A stretch of 64,000 bases of DNA from Austropuccinia psidii (Eukaryota > Basidiomycota > Pucciniomycetes > Pucciniales > Sphaerophragmiaceae), in NCBI GenBank assembly GCA_023105745.1, contig JALGQZ010000002.1:47280497-47344496 (forward strand), given 5' to 3'. The first letter of the stretch is position 1. The number at the start of each line of letters is the position of its first letter. This document shows, piece by piece, positions 11,304 to 24,219 of this stretch. A program made the translations under genes and the position numbers. The notes under the pieces were generated by a model that was not told the origin of the DNA, searched no databases, and was given only the letters and a program-made list of their open reading frames with translations.

Positions 11304-13041
11304 TGTAAGGTTTGACTATGAAACAAGAAGTAAATATTACTAATATTTTACTTAGTGTACTCTGAGTGTCCTTATTAAGTAATAAGTAAAATAAAGAATA
11401 ATTATAATGATAGATGAATATTTTTACTATGGCATAAAAATACTTATATTATGAAAATAAATATATTAATAATTAATGATTAATATATTCATGGCAAATT
11501 ACTACAGCTACAAAAAAAATAATAAATGCATAAAAAATTGTTATTTAATAATGAAAACAATCTATAACAATAATATCACCAATATTTGAGTTATATATTA
11601 ATACAATAATTATTAAAATAACCTACTTTTAACACTTAATATAATCATTTTGAATAATTTTATGCCAAATAGTGTAAATATAACCTATTTAAATTTTATT
11701 TACAAATAAAATAAAAGAAAATACAAACATTCTTGATTTTATATGGAATTAAAGATTTTGGAGATAAATTAACAAATAAAATTGAATATTGGCATAATCA
11801 CTTCAAAACTTATGATTACAATGGAGATGGACTTGATTCTCTAATAATATCATAGAATTATATAAAAAGAATAAAGCTATTACCTTTGTATTTAATTTTT
11901 TAATTTTTTTGATGTGTCTGAGGGGGAAATAGAGGCAAAAGGAGCTCTATATATTGTAAAATCCTCCCTCCTAGAGTCCAGAAGGCTTCTAGTAGATTTT
12001 TACTTATTTTATCCACTGGAATTAATCAGTATTTTAAGGTTTAGTGATAATTACATCATAATTAAACCATTTTATCTCATTATTACACCATTATTTAGAT
12101 TTATTAGTACAACTCTAGGTTTTCTGATATCATAGGCTTGGAATAAGAATAAAGCTGGTGGATGTTATTAGGATTAATCATTATATACTAGTATTTACCA
12201 GCTTTATCACTGATATAGCTGTTAAACATAGAATACAGTTACTGTGAGTGATAATAAATGATAATTTTTGAGCTTAAACTTTGATTATTAATAACTTCTG
12301 AGTTATAAATGCTAAAGCCATTCAGAGAGTGAATTCTGATAGCTTGGAATGTCCTTACTGAAATTTCAAGAGGATTTCATTACATCATCAAAATTCTACT
12401 TTTGGTTATTTCTCTTGCAACTCATCTTTTCTGTTGAAATTTACTATTTTAAACTTTGAACCATGATCTCAAGGGGTTATATCTTGAATATAATTATTAA
12501 AATTACATCATTATTCACATATGATCTATAATAATCTGAATATTTATTCATTTTAAGTTTGGACCACTATCACAACAAAGTGGTCAACAGCTATAACTAT
12601 TTCTCTCAATAAACCCTTGTAAGTTATAACTTTGTTTATAGCTTGTCAATTAAGGATTATATGTTTATTCTTACAGTAATTAAATGGTAACTCTTATCTT
12701 TGGTTTAACTTCTTATCATGCATATTGCAAAATATATTAGCTGAAAACCATTAATATATGCACTGGTCCTGAAAGTGCATATATTCAGGTTATCTCAGTA
12801 AGTATTGACTTTGAAGATATGAAATATGAATGTTATATGTGTAGTTTTTCATTTATAATACAATGGTGTAATTTATTCCACATTTTTATCCATTTTTTTT
12901 CTGAGATAACCAAAGATTATGCCTTTTTATGGTATTTTCACTTGTTTTAAGATAATAATTTCCATTATTATTATTAAAATATGTAATTTGAAGTTATTTT
13001 GTTACCTTCTGAAGTATTTGGTCATATCTCAAAGGCTCACA
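11304..13041 (-). repeat. 3' LTR of A2
   Basis: Read on the minus strand it begins TGTGAGCCTTTGAGATATGACC and ends TCAAACCTTACA, 1738 bp. It matches both the A2 5' LTR and the A1 LTR, including the promoter region around 11915-11990 with a TATATAGAGCTCC-like core. A purine tract AGGAGAGAA lies at 13042-13050, adjacent to its start. Confidence 0.9.
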
Positions 13042-13139
13042 TTCTCTCCTAACAAAAAATATTGTACCACCATCTGATATAGTCAATTAGGTTATCATTC
13101 ATTGTCCTACCTCCTCAGTAGACATTTTTAGTCTTGAAG

Positions 13140-15977
13140 GTCAATGATGCTTGACTTTTTTATTCTTTAGCTCTTCTTTTATGTCTAAGCCTTCTTAATA
13201 GCTTATAAGCAAAATTTATATCTTTCTCAAGTAGCCATTCATCTTCTTGAGCTGGGTTTCTATACCCTGCAAGGTATTCCCTTTCTTTTTTGTTTCTTAT
13301 CCTCCTTTTTTTGAGGACTTTCACAATTTTCTTTTCTTCTCCTTCTTCCAGAGGGTGAATTTCAAGTGGTGGTTCATTTCTTAGAGGAAAAACTCCTTAT
13401 CACTTGAGCTGTAAGTTTACAATAGACTTACAGGGAAAGCTGGGTGTTTTTTGATTAATTCACCTGTAAATTCTAGCTGCACAACATTAGGGCCATGTAG
13501 TGGTTTGATCATGAAGGGTCCTTCAAAGGAAATTTTCAGTTTATCTGGGAATCTGATGTTATTAAGGCCCAGAGTTGATAATAAGACTAAGTCTCCAACT
13601 TTAAAATCAGGTGGCTTATGACTTTTGTCCCATCTTTATTTTTCATATTTGAAAGAATCTTGCATACATCTGTTTTCATGATGTCTTGCTTTGTCAAGAA
13701 TTATTTTGAAACTGCTTGCTGTTGGATGTATATCCACTAAGTCCTTTTTGAGAGTTTAATAAGAAGTTATTGTATTTCAACCTTTTTCCAACATTGCTGG
13801 TTATTTGCAAGCTGAAGAATGAATTTATGTCTTATATGCCAGTTTAAGAGCTGGTATTGAGGTACACCAATCATGAGTAAAACCATCAGAGTCTTTGAGT
13901 TATAGGCCATAAGCAAAGAATATTCTGATCATGTCTTCCAAATTTTGTATTGTTTTTTCTTCTGAACCATCAGTTTGAGGGTGGTAAGCTGTCGAGAGTG
14001 ATACTTTTGTTCCAAACAAGTTATGGAGATTTGTCCATAATTATGAAGTGAATTTGGGATCTCTATCACTTATTATATTTTGGAATAAGCCTCTATGGCT
14101 AATGAATTTATTACATATCATTATGGCTGTGTCCATAGCTATTTCATCTTTATGAAATGGTAAGAACATTGGAGTTTTGCTGTACCTGTCAACTAATACT
14201 AGGCATTCATTAAAACTCTTGTCTCCTCCAGGAGGTAAAGCTGTCACACAACCCATGTGAGCTATTTCCCATAAGGATTTTGGTTCTTGGATTTGAATAA
14301 TAATTCCAAATGTCTTTCATTTGGCTCTGTTTGCTTTTTGACATCTTTCACCAGTTTGGAAGTACTCTGAAACATATTTTTGAGGTTTTCACCCTTTCTA
14401 GTGTCCTATCTTCTGAGAGATTTCCAGATACAACAATATAAGGGTTCTCATTTAGTATAGTGTTTATCATATTCCTATCTGTTAAGGCCATAAAACATAT
14501 TTGTTTAGTCCTATGATAAAGAATCCCATCAAGGAGGTGGAATCTTCCTTCATCATATGCATTTTTCCATATGTCATCTAGTTTGGAAGATAGTGATGGG
14601 TCTTTGCAATCATTCATTAAGAGTTGGCATAATATATGAAAATTCTTTTCCATCTTATAGCTTTCTTTAGCTTGATTAAAGAATTCTGTACCAATGTCTG
14701 TGACACATCTCCCTTCTATATGACATTCTTCCTGTGGCACCATTCTGGGTTTTCAGATGTATTTTCTAAAGCCCATCTTCTGAGGCCATCTGAATTTTTA
14801 TGAATAATTTTCAGATTTATGAACTATAGTCATATTTTCTCTATATTCTTGGATAGCAACCTTCAATATTAGCATATGTCTATTTGGGGTCTTCATGTTC
14901 AATAGAGATTTTACAGAATTAAAGTCTGTGATTACATCAAACACATTTCCATCCAAATAATAGTGTAGATTCTCTAAAACCCACATTAGGAAGAGAAATC
15001 ACATTTGACTTTCTTAATATCTTGCTTCTGTTGGCTTAATTTGTCTTGAAATGAAGCAAATTTATCCTTCAACAGGTTTATCATTCATTATTTGTTTCTG
15101 GTGTAGTGAAGCACCTAGCTCTTCTCCACAAGCATAAATATACAGCTTGGAAGGTAGTTTCCAATCTGGCATTAGAAGAAATTGGGCATTTGTGAGGGAT
15201 TTTTTCATTTCCTCATATGCCTTAACCCTTTCTTTAGTCATTCCATAGACTGTCTGTTGGTCACAGAGTCTATACAAGGATTTGGAAATTCTTGCAAAGT
15301 ATTTCATATGATATCTGTAATACCCAGCAAATCCTATAAATGATTGCATTTATTTTTTGGTTTGGGGAATTGGTTTCAGTAGTACTTCTTCTACTTTTTT
15401 TCTATCTATTCCAAAGCTTAGTCCAGACACAACATGTCCTAGTGCTTATAGTTCACTATATAAAAAAGGACATTTTTTCAAGAGATTTTTCATATTTACT
15501 TGTACTATCTTTTTTAGGACTCTTTCTAGTCTTGTTAAGTGATTTTCCCAGGTTTCTGAGCAAAATTTGATATCATCAATGTAGATAATTAACCATCCTT
15601 GTGACAATTATTCAGGAAATATGTTATTCATCATTCTTTGATAATGGCAAGGTTCATGTTTTATACTAAATGCCATCCTCAAATATTCATATATTTCACA
15701 GTGGACTATTGTCCTTAGTAGTTGGCATTTTCTGTTAAGACATTTTGGTGAAAACCCTGCATATAATCAATGGCTGTGATGAACTTAGCCTGTGACAATT
15801 GTGTTAATGTCTCATGTATTCTGGGTATTGGATATCTTTCAGGGATATTATAGGTATTTAAGGCTCCAATGTACCCTACCATCCTTGATTTTACATTATT
15901 AAAAGTTATAATTACAAGTGTAGTGACCTCTACCTGTTCATTATGTCTAACTTTTCTTAATACCCCAGGGTCCATTA
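13140..15977 (-). pseudogene. A2 pol remnant: RT, RNase H, integrase, chromodomain
   Basis: On the minus strand, from high to low coordinates: reverse transcriptase ([15 protein letters not shown] at the B1 junction), RNase H ([15 protein letters not shown], with the catalytic Asp of YIDA changed to Tyr; [12 protein letters not shown]), integrase ([41 protein letters not shown]) and a chromodomain-like tail ending near 13150. Many stops and frameshifts split it into fragments, for example 14041-14256, 14348-14743, 14798-14986, 15062-15349 and 15715-15977. It continues in the 26055-26320 segment on the other side of B1. Confidence 0.9.
15973..15977. other. Left target-site duplication of B1 (CATTA)
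   Basis: CATTA, within the A2 reverse transcriptase codons, is duplicated exactly at 26055-26059 after the right LTR of B1. The A2 reading frame can be followed from one side of B1 to the other. Confidence 0.92.
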
Positions 15978-17800
15978 TGTGATCCTTAGAGGTAATTTCA
16001 TATACCCAAAAGACCACAAATACAAAATTAACATACAAATATAAATAAAATAAATTTATTCATATTATTAAAATAGAAATCAAAATATAAATATAAAATT
16101 ATATTCAAAATAAAAAAAAATTACAATTTAAAAATAAAATTACATTAAATTTTGAAATTATAAAATTACATTTATACTTGAAAAAATTAAGTAAAAATAA
16201 AATTTTAACAAAATTGTAAAAAAATAAATAAATTTGGAAAAAAGTTAAATAAAAATTATTATACCTTTTTATCCAATAAATAAACATATAGAAATTATTT
16301 AACCATTGGATTCCTCATAAAAAATCAGGTGGGGTCACCTCTGAGTGAAATTCTTGTAACTCAACTCTAAATAAGCTTAAATTAAGTTTTTAGTATTTTC
16401 AATACAAAAGTTGAAAATCCTCACAAACTTAATTTAATTCACACCACATGTGGTGTTAACCATCAATTTTTGTGTTAAAATTGAGGTGTTGTGTTTAGTT
16501 TAGAAGTTATGAGGAATTGGAGTATTTTAAATTGAATTCAATTGAAATGTCAAAATGTGCGCGTGTATTACATAAGTGAGCTTTGATTTACATATGAGGT
16601 GTCAATTATTACTTTGTTGTACTGTACAATTGAATTGAATTACATATGTAAATTATAAGTATAATACATGATGAGGAATTAAAGGAAAAATAAATTGGAA
16701 AGATTAAATTTGGGGGGGAAAAGGAACTCCAGCTCTAAGGGGGAGCTAGACCCCCAAAATCCTTGCTGACAGGCGTGGGATGTCAAAATTCATGCAAAAG
16801 TTCATCACTTTTGGCCTGGAATTGAGTTACAGGGTCTGTGGACTCAATTGATGATGAGGTTTTGATACCAACTGGGGTAGTTTTAGCTGTTGCCAAGAGG
16901 GTAAAACTACCCTTAAAATAAAACCATCATAGTAAAAACAGTTTTAACTGGTTTCTACGTCTCTTACACACATTCTGACGTGTTTTGAAGGCTCTAGACC
17001 AGGTATTGCTATAGTAATGGCAGATTTAAGGGTCTAAAATGGCTAAAAATGGCTTAAACCAGCCCTTTTTAGTCTAAATCAGGGTTCAATGATGCCATAA
17101 TTGGCTTTTCTGTTGTCAGACTGTTTTTCACGACTGACAAGAGTAAATTTTACTTTTGGAGTAAGAGAATTGATGGCTATAAAAGAATGTCTTCTTTGCC
17201 CCACTTTTCTCTTCATGTTAGAATCTTTTCCTTTTATAATTAGCTTAAACATTGTTAAACCAATCAATAAAAGATTCCAACCACCTTTCTTAAATCATTT
17301 TAAAACTTTTAACCACGTGAAAAAATCATTATAATCATTGTTTGTAACTTTTATAATCATTTTTACCCCTGAACCACCCCAAAAGTGAATTAAAGCATCT
17401 TTCATCACTGTAAACTTTGTCACTTTGTTTCCAAATTCACTCTGCTCACTTTTGGGAGTGTTTTCTCTTTAATATTCTTTTTAAAGACTTTTTTCTTTGA
17501 TTAATTTCTTGCAGTTCTTTTCTCAATTAATTCCAATTGAAATTTCTCTTGAAGAAATTTCTTTTGTAGCCTTAAATATCTCTTGTAGAGTATTTTTGGA
17601 TAAATTTTTATTGTTGGTAAAACAATAAATCTTTATAATATCATTGTTTTATACTAATAAATTTATAAACAATGAAATTGGCGTGTTTTCTCTTAAAAAT
17701 AATATTGCTGACTATTTTTAATTGATTTTTACCTTATACAAATTTTGAGGACAGGAAAAGTACTTGATTTTTAATCAAAGTTTCATATCCACCCCTTACA
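15978..17800 (+). repeat. 5' LTR of B1
   Basis: It begins TGTGATCCTTAGAGGTAATT and ends TATCCACCCCTTACA, 1823 bp. It aligns along its length with the 3' LTR at 24220-26054. Its ends resemble the A-family ends (TGTGAG...CCTTACA), suggesting related integrase specificity. TATAAAAG at 17178-17185 is the likely core promoter. Confidence 0.95.
17178..17185 (+). promoter_or_regulatory. TATA box of B1 5' LTR
   Basis: TATAAAAG follows TTGATGGC and is conserved in the 3' LTR at 25432-25439. It lies about 620 bp before the LTR end, which would give a long R-U5 leader. Confidence 0.6.
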
Positions 17801-17802
17801 TT

Positions 17803-17820
17803 TGGGGGCCCAGCCGTGAT
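17803..17820 (+). other. Primer-binding site of B1, proline-tRNA-like
   Basis: TGGGGGCCCAGCCGTGAT starts two bases after the LTR end and begins with TGG, complementary to a tRNA CCA end. It matches the well-known proline-tRNA primer site of retroviruses (TGGGGGCTCGTCCGGGAT) at 14 of 18 positions. A diverged version sits in A2 (29566-29583). The assignment to tRNA-Pro is inference. Confidence 0.6.
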
Positions 17821-18035
17821 ATTTTACCTGTGACATATTTTTTTTACTCTTTTTAAATCTTTTTTCTTATATTGAAAAATTCAAAAACATATCAAAAATA
17901 CGTATAATCCAAAAAATCCATCAAAAATCATTTTTTTTCATATTATAAGTGAGGCTTATATTTTATTTCTTTTTTGGAATATCCTTTTTTTTACTTAATT
18001 AATTGGTTTCTTCATTAATTTTAGTGTCTGACAAC

Positions 18036-18627
18036 ATGGTAAGACAAGAAAACATTGAAACAGCCTCAACAGTCACCAGCATTATTCCTGCCAGTACTAT
18101 TAATTCAGACCATAATAGTACTGTTATTGTGACTCAAAATAACCAGCCTGAAAAAATATCTTCTGAATTGATTAACTTGGATATAAGTAATACCCTTCAG
18201 AAAGCTAAGAATTTGGCCAATAGTAAGTTTTTTGACGTAAAAATACTATTTTAAGCCTTTTTAACCATAATTATGCCTTCAAACAGGTCAGGAGCCAGCT
18301 ATAACCCCTCAAGCAGGTCCCAGAAAGGTAATAGATGTGATCATGGCAGAGGCCAATCAGGTAAAGAAGGAAAAGGGTCAGTTGATGACTTCCAAACAGC
18401 TAAAATGGGTCATTCTGAAGCTGATAATACCATTTTACCTTCAAAAAGAGCTGACACCCGCCACAACAAGCCTCTGTGGACATATAAAAAGCCATCCACA
18501 GTGCATAAAACAATGCACTTCAATTCAAGGAGTACCAGATCCTTGCAGACCTGTGGAAGAATTGCATGAATTCTTACCTGACAGTGAGAAAGTTCCTGGA
18601 CCATCCCAATACTTGCAAATTGCTTAA
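18036..18627 (+). CDS. B1 leader ORF (N-terminal gag extension), one predicted intron
   Basis: The ORF starts at ATG 18036 (MVRQENIETAST). A consensus intron (GTAAGT at 18223, CAG ending 18286, 64 bp) joins 18036-18222 to 18287-18627 and gives an uninterrupted 175-residue frame (joint LANSQEPAITPQ, later QLMTSKQLKWVILKL, ending SQYLQIA). The stop TAA at 18625-18627 is directly followed, in the same frame, by the gag-pol frame at 18631. The decayed copy B2 preserves the intron position, the flanking words GGCCAATA and CAGCTATAACCCCTCAAG, and the stop. The function is unknown. Unspliced reading stops at 18254, so splicing seems necessary. Confidence 0.65.
18223..18286 (+). other. Predicted intron in the B1 leader ORF
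   Basis: Donor GTAAGT and acceptor AAACAG bound a 64-bp AT-rich segment with in-frame stops. Removal keeps the frame. In B2 the same place (about 61147-61210, minus) has donor GTACAT and a mutated acceptor. Confidence 0.65.
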
Positions 18628-18630
18628 TGG

Positions 18631-21600
18631 ATGGCATCCATTCATGGAGAAGAAAAACATGATGCTTTTGACACTATAATGGAGGAAAAACAACCCTCCA
18701 CCACCCAAACCAGTGCCAAAAACAGCCCCAGTGGCCAGCAGCAGCAACTCCAACGTGAAAAAGAAGCCACAAACTCCAAACAAGGGCAAAGGGAAGGCAC
18801 CAGCCCCAAAACCTTACAGCCAGGGCTACAGAATCCCAAAGATTCAACAGGATGCCATGGAAAATGTATTTCAGATGGCCAGAACCATGATGGAATTACA
18901 AAAGAAGGAAGAAGCCAGATTAAAATATCAAAAATAATTTCTGATACTTTTAATTGTATTCTAGAGTTGTATAAAGCTATTTCTGACGTAAAAAGTCATC
19001 TTTCTGATAAAAATGAAACCATTTGTAACAACATTAAAACAAACAACCTGAGTCTGTGCCAAATTAATGAAACACTTATGTGTTTTGAAAAGGTTTTAAG
19101 AACAATTAAAATTTCCAATAATAATAATTCTTCTGACAATAAAATAAATGAACAATCTGACATTATTAAAGAATTAACAAATAAATATTCTAAGTTCAAT
19201 ATTGATGACATAATTGAAACAAGAATTCAACAAGCCATAAATATTATCAAAACAGATAACAAAAAAGTCCTTGATGAAATTTCAAATTCATTTACTGAAG
19301 TAAAGACATATACCATTGCCTTGAAAAAGTGTTTTGATGCTTCAAAAGAAGAAGTATCAAAATTATCAATGAAATTGAATCAAGTCACTGCTGATAATAC
19401 AAGACAGACAGAGTTATGGCAAGAACTGACACATAAGGAAGACATGTATAAAATTGAAGTAATAAATTTAATACAAAGCTTCCAACATGAATACAGAAAT
19501 TCCCAAAGGTGTAGCAACAGTAAAATGAATGACATTGAACAAATACTGAACACTTTACCAAGAATGTCTACACCTCTGAATCAAAATGAGGGCACAAGAA
19601 TTCCAAATCTACAAGTATTGGATCCTGATAATTCACAACTAAAAAATGAATTATCCACTCCTTTTCATAACTTGGAACCATCAATGGGCCAAGCACTCTT
19701 GAAAGAAGTTCCAAAACTTAAAGAATGGCCTCACTTCAGTGGTGAAGGAGAGTATGACCATATGGAACTCATTAGAGGTATTGACATGATCAAAGAGGAT
19801 TTTCAATTACCAGACAGATTGGTAACAGCCAGGTTTAACACCTTGTTTACCAGATCAGCTCACAGATGGTACATTAAAATAAGACAAGCACATGGACACC
19901 AGAGTTGGACTTGGTGGAAAACCCAAATCATTAACAAATGGGCAAATGATGCTTGGAGGTTTAAAGTTGAAACAGCCTTTGAATCTGCCAAATTTAATTC
20001 TGATAAAGACAAAACTTTACCATGGTTTTGCCAACAAAAAGACAGATTAACAGCATTATATCCTGACATGTCAGAAGTTATGATCCATAGAAAAATTCTG
20101 AGACAATGTGGAGGTGACTTAGAGCATGCTGTCAAAAGCAGGACTACTGAACAATCTTCAGCAGAAGATACTATCAATATACTAGAAGAAGTAACCACCA
20201 GAACCAAAATTGGTTCTAGTAGGGTGAATCTTAAAACAAGGTTTAATACACCTTGGAAAGATTCTGTGGACAAAAACCGCAAAGAAAATTCTAGTAATAT
20301 TAAGTATAAATCTGCAGATACAGTCAGAAAATTCCATATCTGCCAAAGCACCACCCATTTAACCAATACATGTCCAAAAAGGGGGAAAATCAATGAAATT
20401 GACATTGAAAAGGAACCAGATGTTGAAAAAGAAGACATAATTGAAGACAATTCAGATGATAAGTCATCCATATTCTCTGAATCTTCAAAAGATATAGAAA
20501 ATATCAATGCCACTTTTGACATCATGGAATCTTATTCCCACTTGCCACAATTGAGCAATGGTCAACTTGATTTATCAAAAGTTCAAGATGCACAACTTAT
20601 GAAAACAAAACAAAACAGAGGGAAAGGTTATACAGCTGGTAACTCCTGTATAACAGAAGTGGTGATTGACAATAAGCCCACCAAACCTTTGCTTGACCCA
20701 GGAGCCTTCTGCTCTTGTGTTGGAAAATCTTTTCTTAAGACTTGTGTACCAAATTTTGAAGACCAATTGTTACCAATTGATGGTATAAAATTCAACAGTG
20801 CAAGTAACCCAATGAAAGAATTAGGAATATTTGAGACCAATGTCATATTCCCACATATAAATGGTAATTTAAGAATCACAGTTGAATTTGTTGTTATGGA
20901 AAATTGCTCTAGTACCCATTTTATATTGGGAAATTACTATTTAATCATGTATGGGATAGATTTTCATAATAACAAAGACACATACTTTACTATTGGAGAC
21001 AATAAGCACCAAAAATTTGCCTTTTTACCATTTAAAAGACAAATTACAGTAAACAAAGTATCACCAGTCAGCTTAGAGTTAGAGAAATTCAAGTCTGAAC
21101 AGTTGAATGAGGCTGAAATAAGCCTTCATCTGACTGATAAACAAGAAAATAAACTTTCTTCCCTTTTGTATGACCACAGAGGAGCGTTTGCTTCAGACAA
21201 AGAACCTCTAGGAGCAATTATTGGTCATGAAGTTGACATCATTCTTAACATTGAGAGACCTTATCCACCACTCTTAAGAAGACCTGCTTATCCAGCAAGT
21301 TCAAAATCAAGAGAAGCTCGAGAAATTCATATCAAAGAACTTCTGGACCTTGGTGTAATAAGAAAGGTAGGCCACAATGAAGAAGTAGAAATAACTACAC
21401 CAGTCATAGTGGCATGGCATAATGGAAAATCCAGAATTGTTGGGGACTTTATAGCTCTGAACACTTACACTGTTCCAGAAAGATACCCAATACCAAAAAT
21501 CCAAATTGCCCTTACTCAAATATCTCAAGCAGTGTATATAACCACTATGGATGCCCTTAAAGGATTCCATCAAAATGTGGTGACACCAAGAGCAAGAAAA

Positions 21601-24209
21601 TACTTGAGAATTATTGTTCATTGCGGAGTGTATGAATACTTGAGGATGCCCTTTGGTATCAAAAATGCACCTTCACACTTCCAAATAATGATGAATGAAA
21701 TCTTCCCTGAAGAACTCTCAGAGGGATGGTTAATCATTTACATTGATGACATTATTGTCTGTTCTAAGACTTGGGAGGAGCACATGTACAGATTGTCCAG
21801 AGTTTTGACAAAAATTCAATCAGTCAACATGAAAATCTCCTTGAAGAAATGCCATTTTGGATTTAAAAACTTAAGGCACTAGGACATGTTGTATCTGGTT
21901 TATCCCTTGGAATTGACAAAAACAAAGTTGCAGCAGTATTGCTAAAACCCATGCCTCAGAAAAAGAAGGAAATTCAGTCATTCTTAGGTTTTGCAGGATA
22001 TTACAGGCAACACATTAAAGATTTTGCATCCATAGCAAGACCACTTTATAAATTGTGTGACAAAGACACAGTATTTGAAATGACTGTTGACAGAGTCAAA
22101 GCTTTTGAGTCTCTAAGAGAAGCATTGACCACTTCTCCACTCTTACTGATGCCAGACTTTAAATTGCCTTTCAAACTGTATATTGATGCATCAGGGGATG
22201 GACTAGGTGCTGCACTTCACCAAGTTCAGATCATAAATGATAAACCTGTAGAAGGACCCATATTTTTCATATCCAGGAAAATCAAACCAACTGAAGCCAG
22301 ATATGGAGCAAGTCAGATGGAATGTCTATGCCTTGTCTGGGCCTTGGAGAAATTGAACTTCTTCTTAGAGGGATGTGTTTTTGAGGTGATAACAGATTGT
22401 ACAGCTGTCAAATCACTTTTAAACATGAAAACACCCAACAGAAATATGCTCAGATGGAAAATAGCCATACAAGAATACAGAGGAAATATGACTATTGTTC
22501 ATAAGGATGGGAACATTCATAAGAATGCATATCGACTAAGCAGATGGCCATTACCAAATAATATTGATAATCCTGCTTATGTGCCAGAAGAAGCTTTACC
22601 ACAAATTCCAATAGAAGGAATAAATGTTACAGACTTGAACACCACCTTCTTTGAGGAGGTCAGACGTAGTTACACTCAAGACAAGAATTGTAGCATCTTA
22701 TGCCAATTACTTAACAAAGACTGTAAAGACAACTCTCTAATACATGCCTTGGATGAAGTATGGAGGAAATCTTATGATGAAGGAAGATTTCACCTACTGG
22801 ATGGTATAATTTACCACAGAACCAAGCACACATGTGTCATGACAGTTGTAGACAGGTCATTAATCAATCTTGTACTGAAAGAATGCCATGATCGCCCCTT
22901 TTCAGGACATCTGTCTGAAGACAGAACAAGAGAGAAAGTAAAGACATGCATATGGTGGCCAATGTGGCAGAAAGATGTTGCAGAGTATTGCAAAACCTGT
23001 GACAGATGCCAGAAGGCAAATGAATCCACTGGAAAGAGACTTGGAAATATGATAAAAATCCAAGAACCAAGCAGACCTTGGAAAATTGTCCATATGGATT
23101 GAGTAACTGGCCTACCACCAGGAGGTGACAGGAGCTATAATGCTTGCCTAGTAATTGTGGACAGATTCAGTAAAACTCCAATCTTTTTACCATGTCACAA
23201 AGATGATACAGCCATGGATACAGCTCTTCTGATATGGAATAGAGTAGTGTCATGGACTGGGATATTTACAAATATCATTAGTGATAGGGATCCCAAATTC
23301 ACTACAGCACTATGGACAAATCTTCACCAATTATTTGGCACTAAACTGTCTTTCTCTACAGCCTACCACCCACAAACTGATGGCCTGTCTGAAAGGATGA
23401 TCCAAACCTTAGAGGACATGGTGAGAAGATTTTGTGCATATGGCCTTGAATTCAAAGATTGTGATGGATTAACCCATGATTGGTGTACTCTGTTTCCAGC
23501 ACTGGAATTAGCATATAAAACATAAATCCATGCCAGTACCAATCAGACTCCTGCTATTCTAGAAAAAGGATGGAACCCCAAGTTACCCCAAGATTCCTTG
23601 AGTAAAGACTTAATTGAAATACATCCCACAGCTGCTAGCTTCAAAGGAATGCTAGACAAAGCTAGAAAGCATGCAGTAAGGTGCATGGAGGACTCTTTTT
23701 CATATGCTAAATACAAATGGGATAAATCACATGCAACTCCAGATTTCAAAGTGGGGGACCTAGTTCTTGTATCCACCACTAACTTCAATAACATCAAAGG
23801 ATGTAAAAAGTTGAAAGACTCCTTTTCAGGACCTTTTGTGATTAAGGGCCTCCATGGAGAAAATGCTGTTGAGGTAGAGTTATCTGAAGAGCTTAGCAAT
23901 AAGCACCCTACATTTCCAGTGAGCTTGATAAAACCATATAAATCTAGTGATGCTGAGAAATTTCCCTTGAGGAATAAGATTCCCCAAGTTATACCTCCTA
24001 TTGAGACATCTGGTACTAAGAAAATTACCAAAGTTCTTAAAGAAAGGAAATTAAGAACCAAGAAAGTAAGGGAATACCTTGTTAGGTACAGTGACCCAAC
24101 TTGTGAAGATGAATGGTTGAAAGAAAAAGATATACCAGAAGCTACCAAACTCCTCGGAGATTCAGACACACTGGAAATACCAATATTACAAAGTAATATT
24201 CTTTTTTAG
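18631..24209 (+). pseudogene. Gag-Pol of B1, broken by one frameshift and two stops
   Basis: Frame one runs 18631-21882: gag (LKEWPHFSGEGEYDH, ILRQCGGDLEHAV), a defective zinc knuckle (first Cys replaced by Phe in FHICQSTTHLTNTC), protease with DPG in place of DTG, and reverse transcriptase with YIDDIIVC. A frameshift near 21873 moves to another frame, which continues through RNase H ([10 protein letters not shown]; the final Asp site reads NAYRLSRW) and integrase. A TGA at 23100-23102 replaces the Trp after HMD, and a TAA at 23523-23525 interrupts the catalytic domain after AYKT. The frame then continues to the chromodomain-like end (VREYLVRYSD) and a TAG at 24207-24209. The product would be inactive. 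A conserved alternative frame overlaps the gag start (18680-18937). Confidence 0.93.
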
Positions 24210-24219
24210 GGGGAGGGAA
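24208..24219 (+). other. Polypurine tract of B1
   Basis: AGGGGGAGGGAA directly precedes the 3' LTR and overlaps the gag-pol stop codon. The identical tract precedes the B2 LTR (55280-55291, minus), showing strong conservation. Confidence 0.8.
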
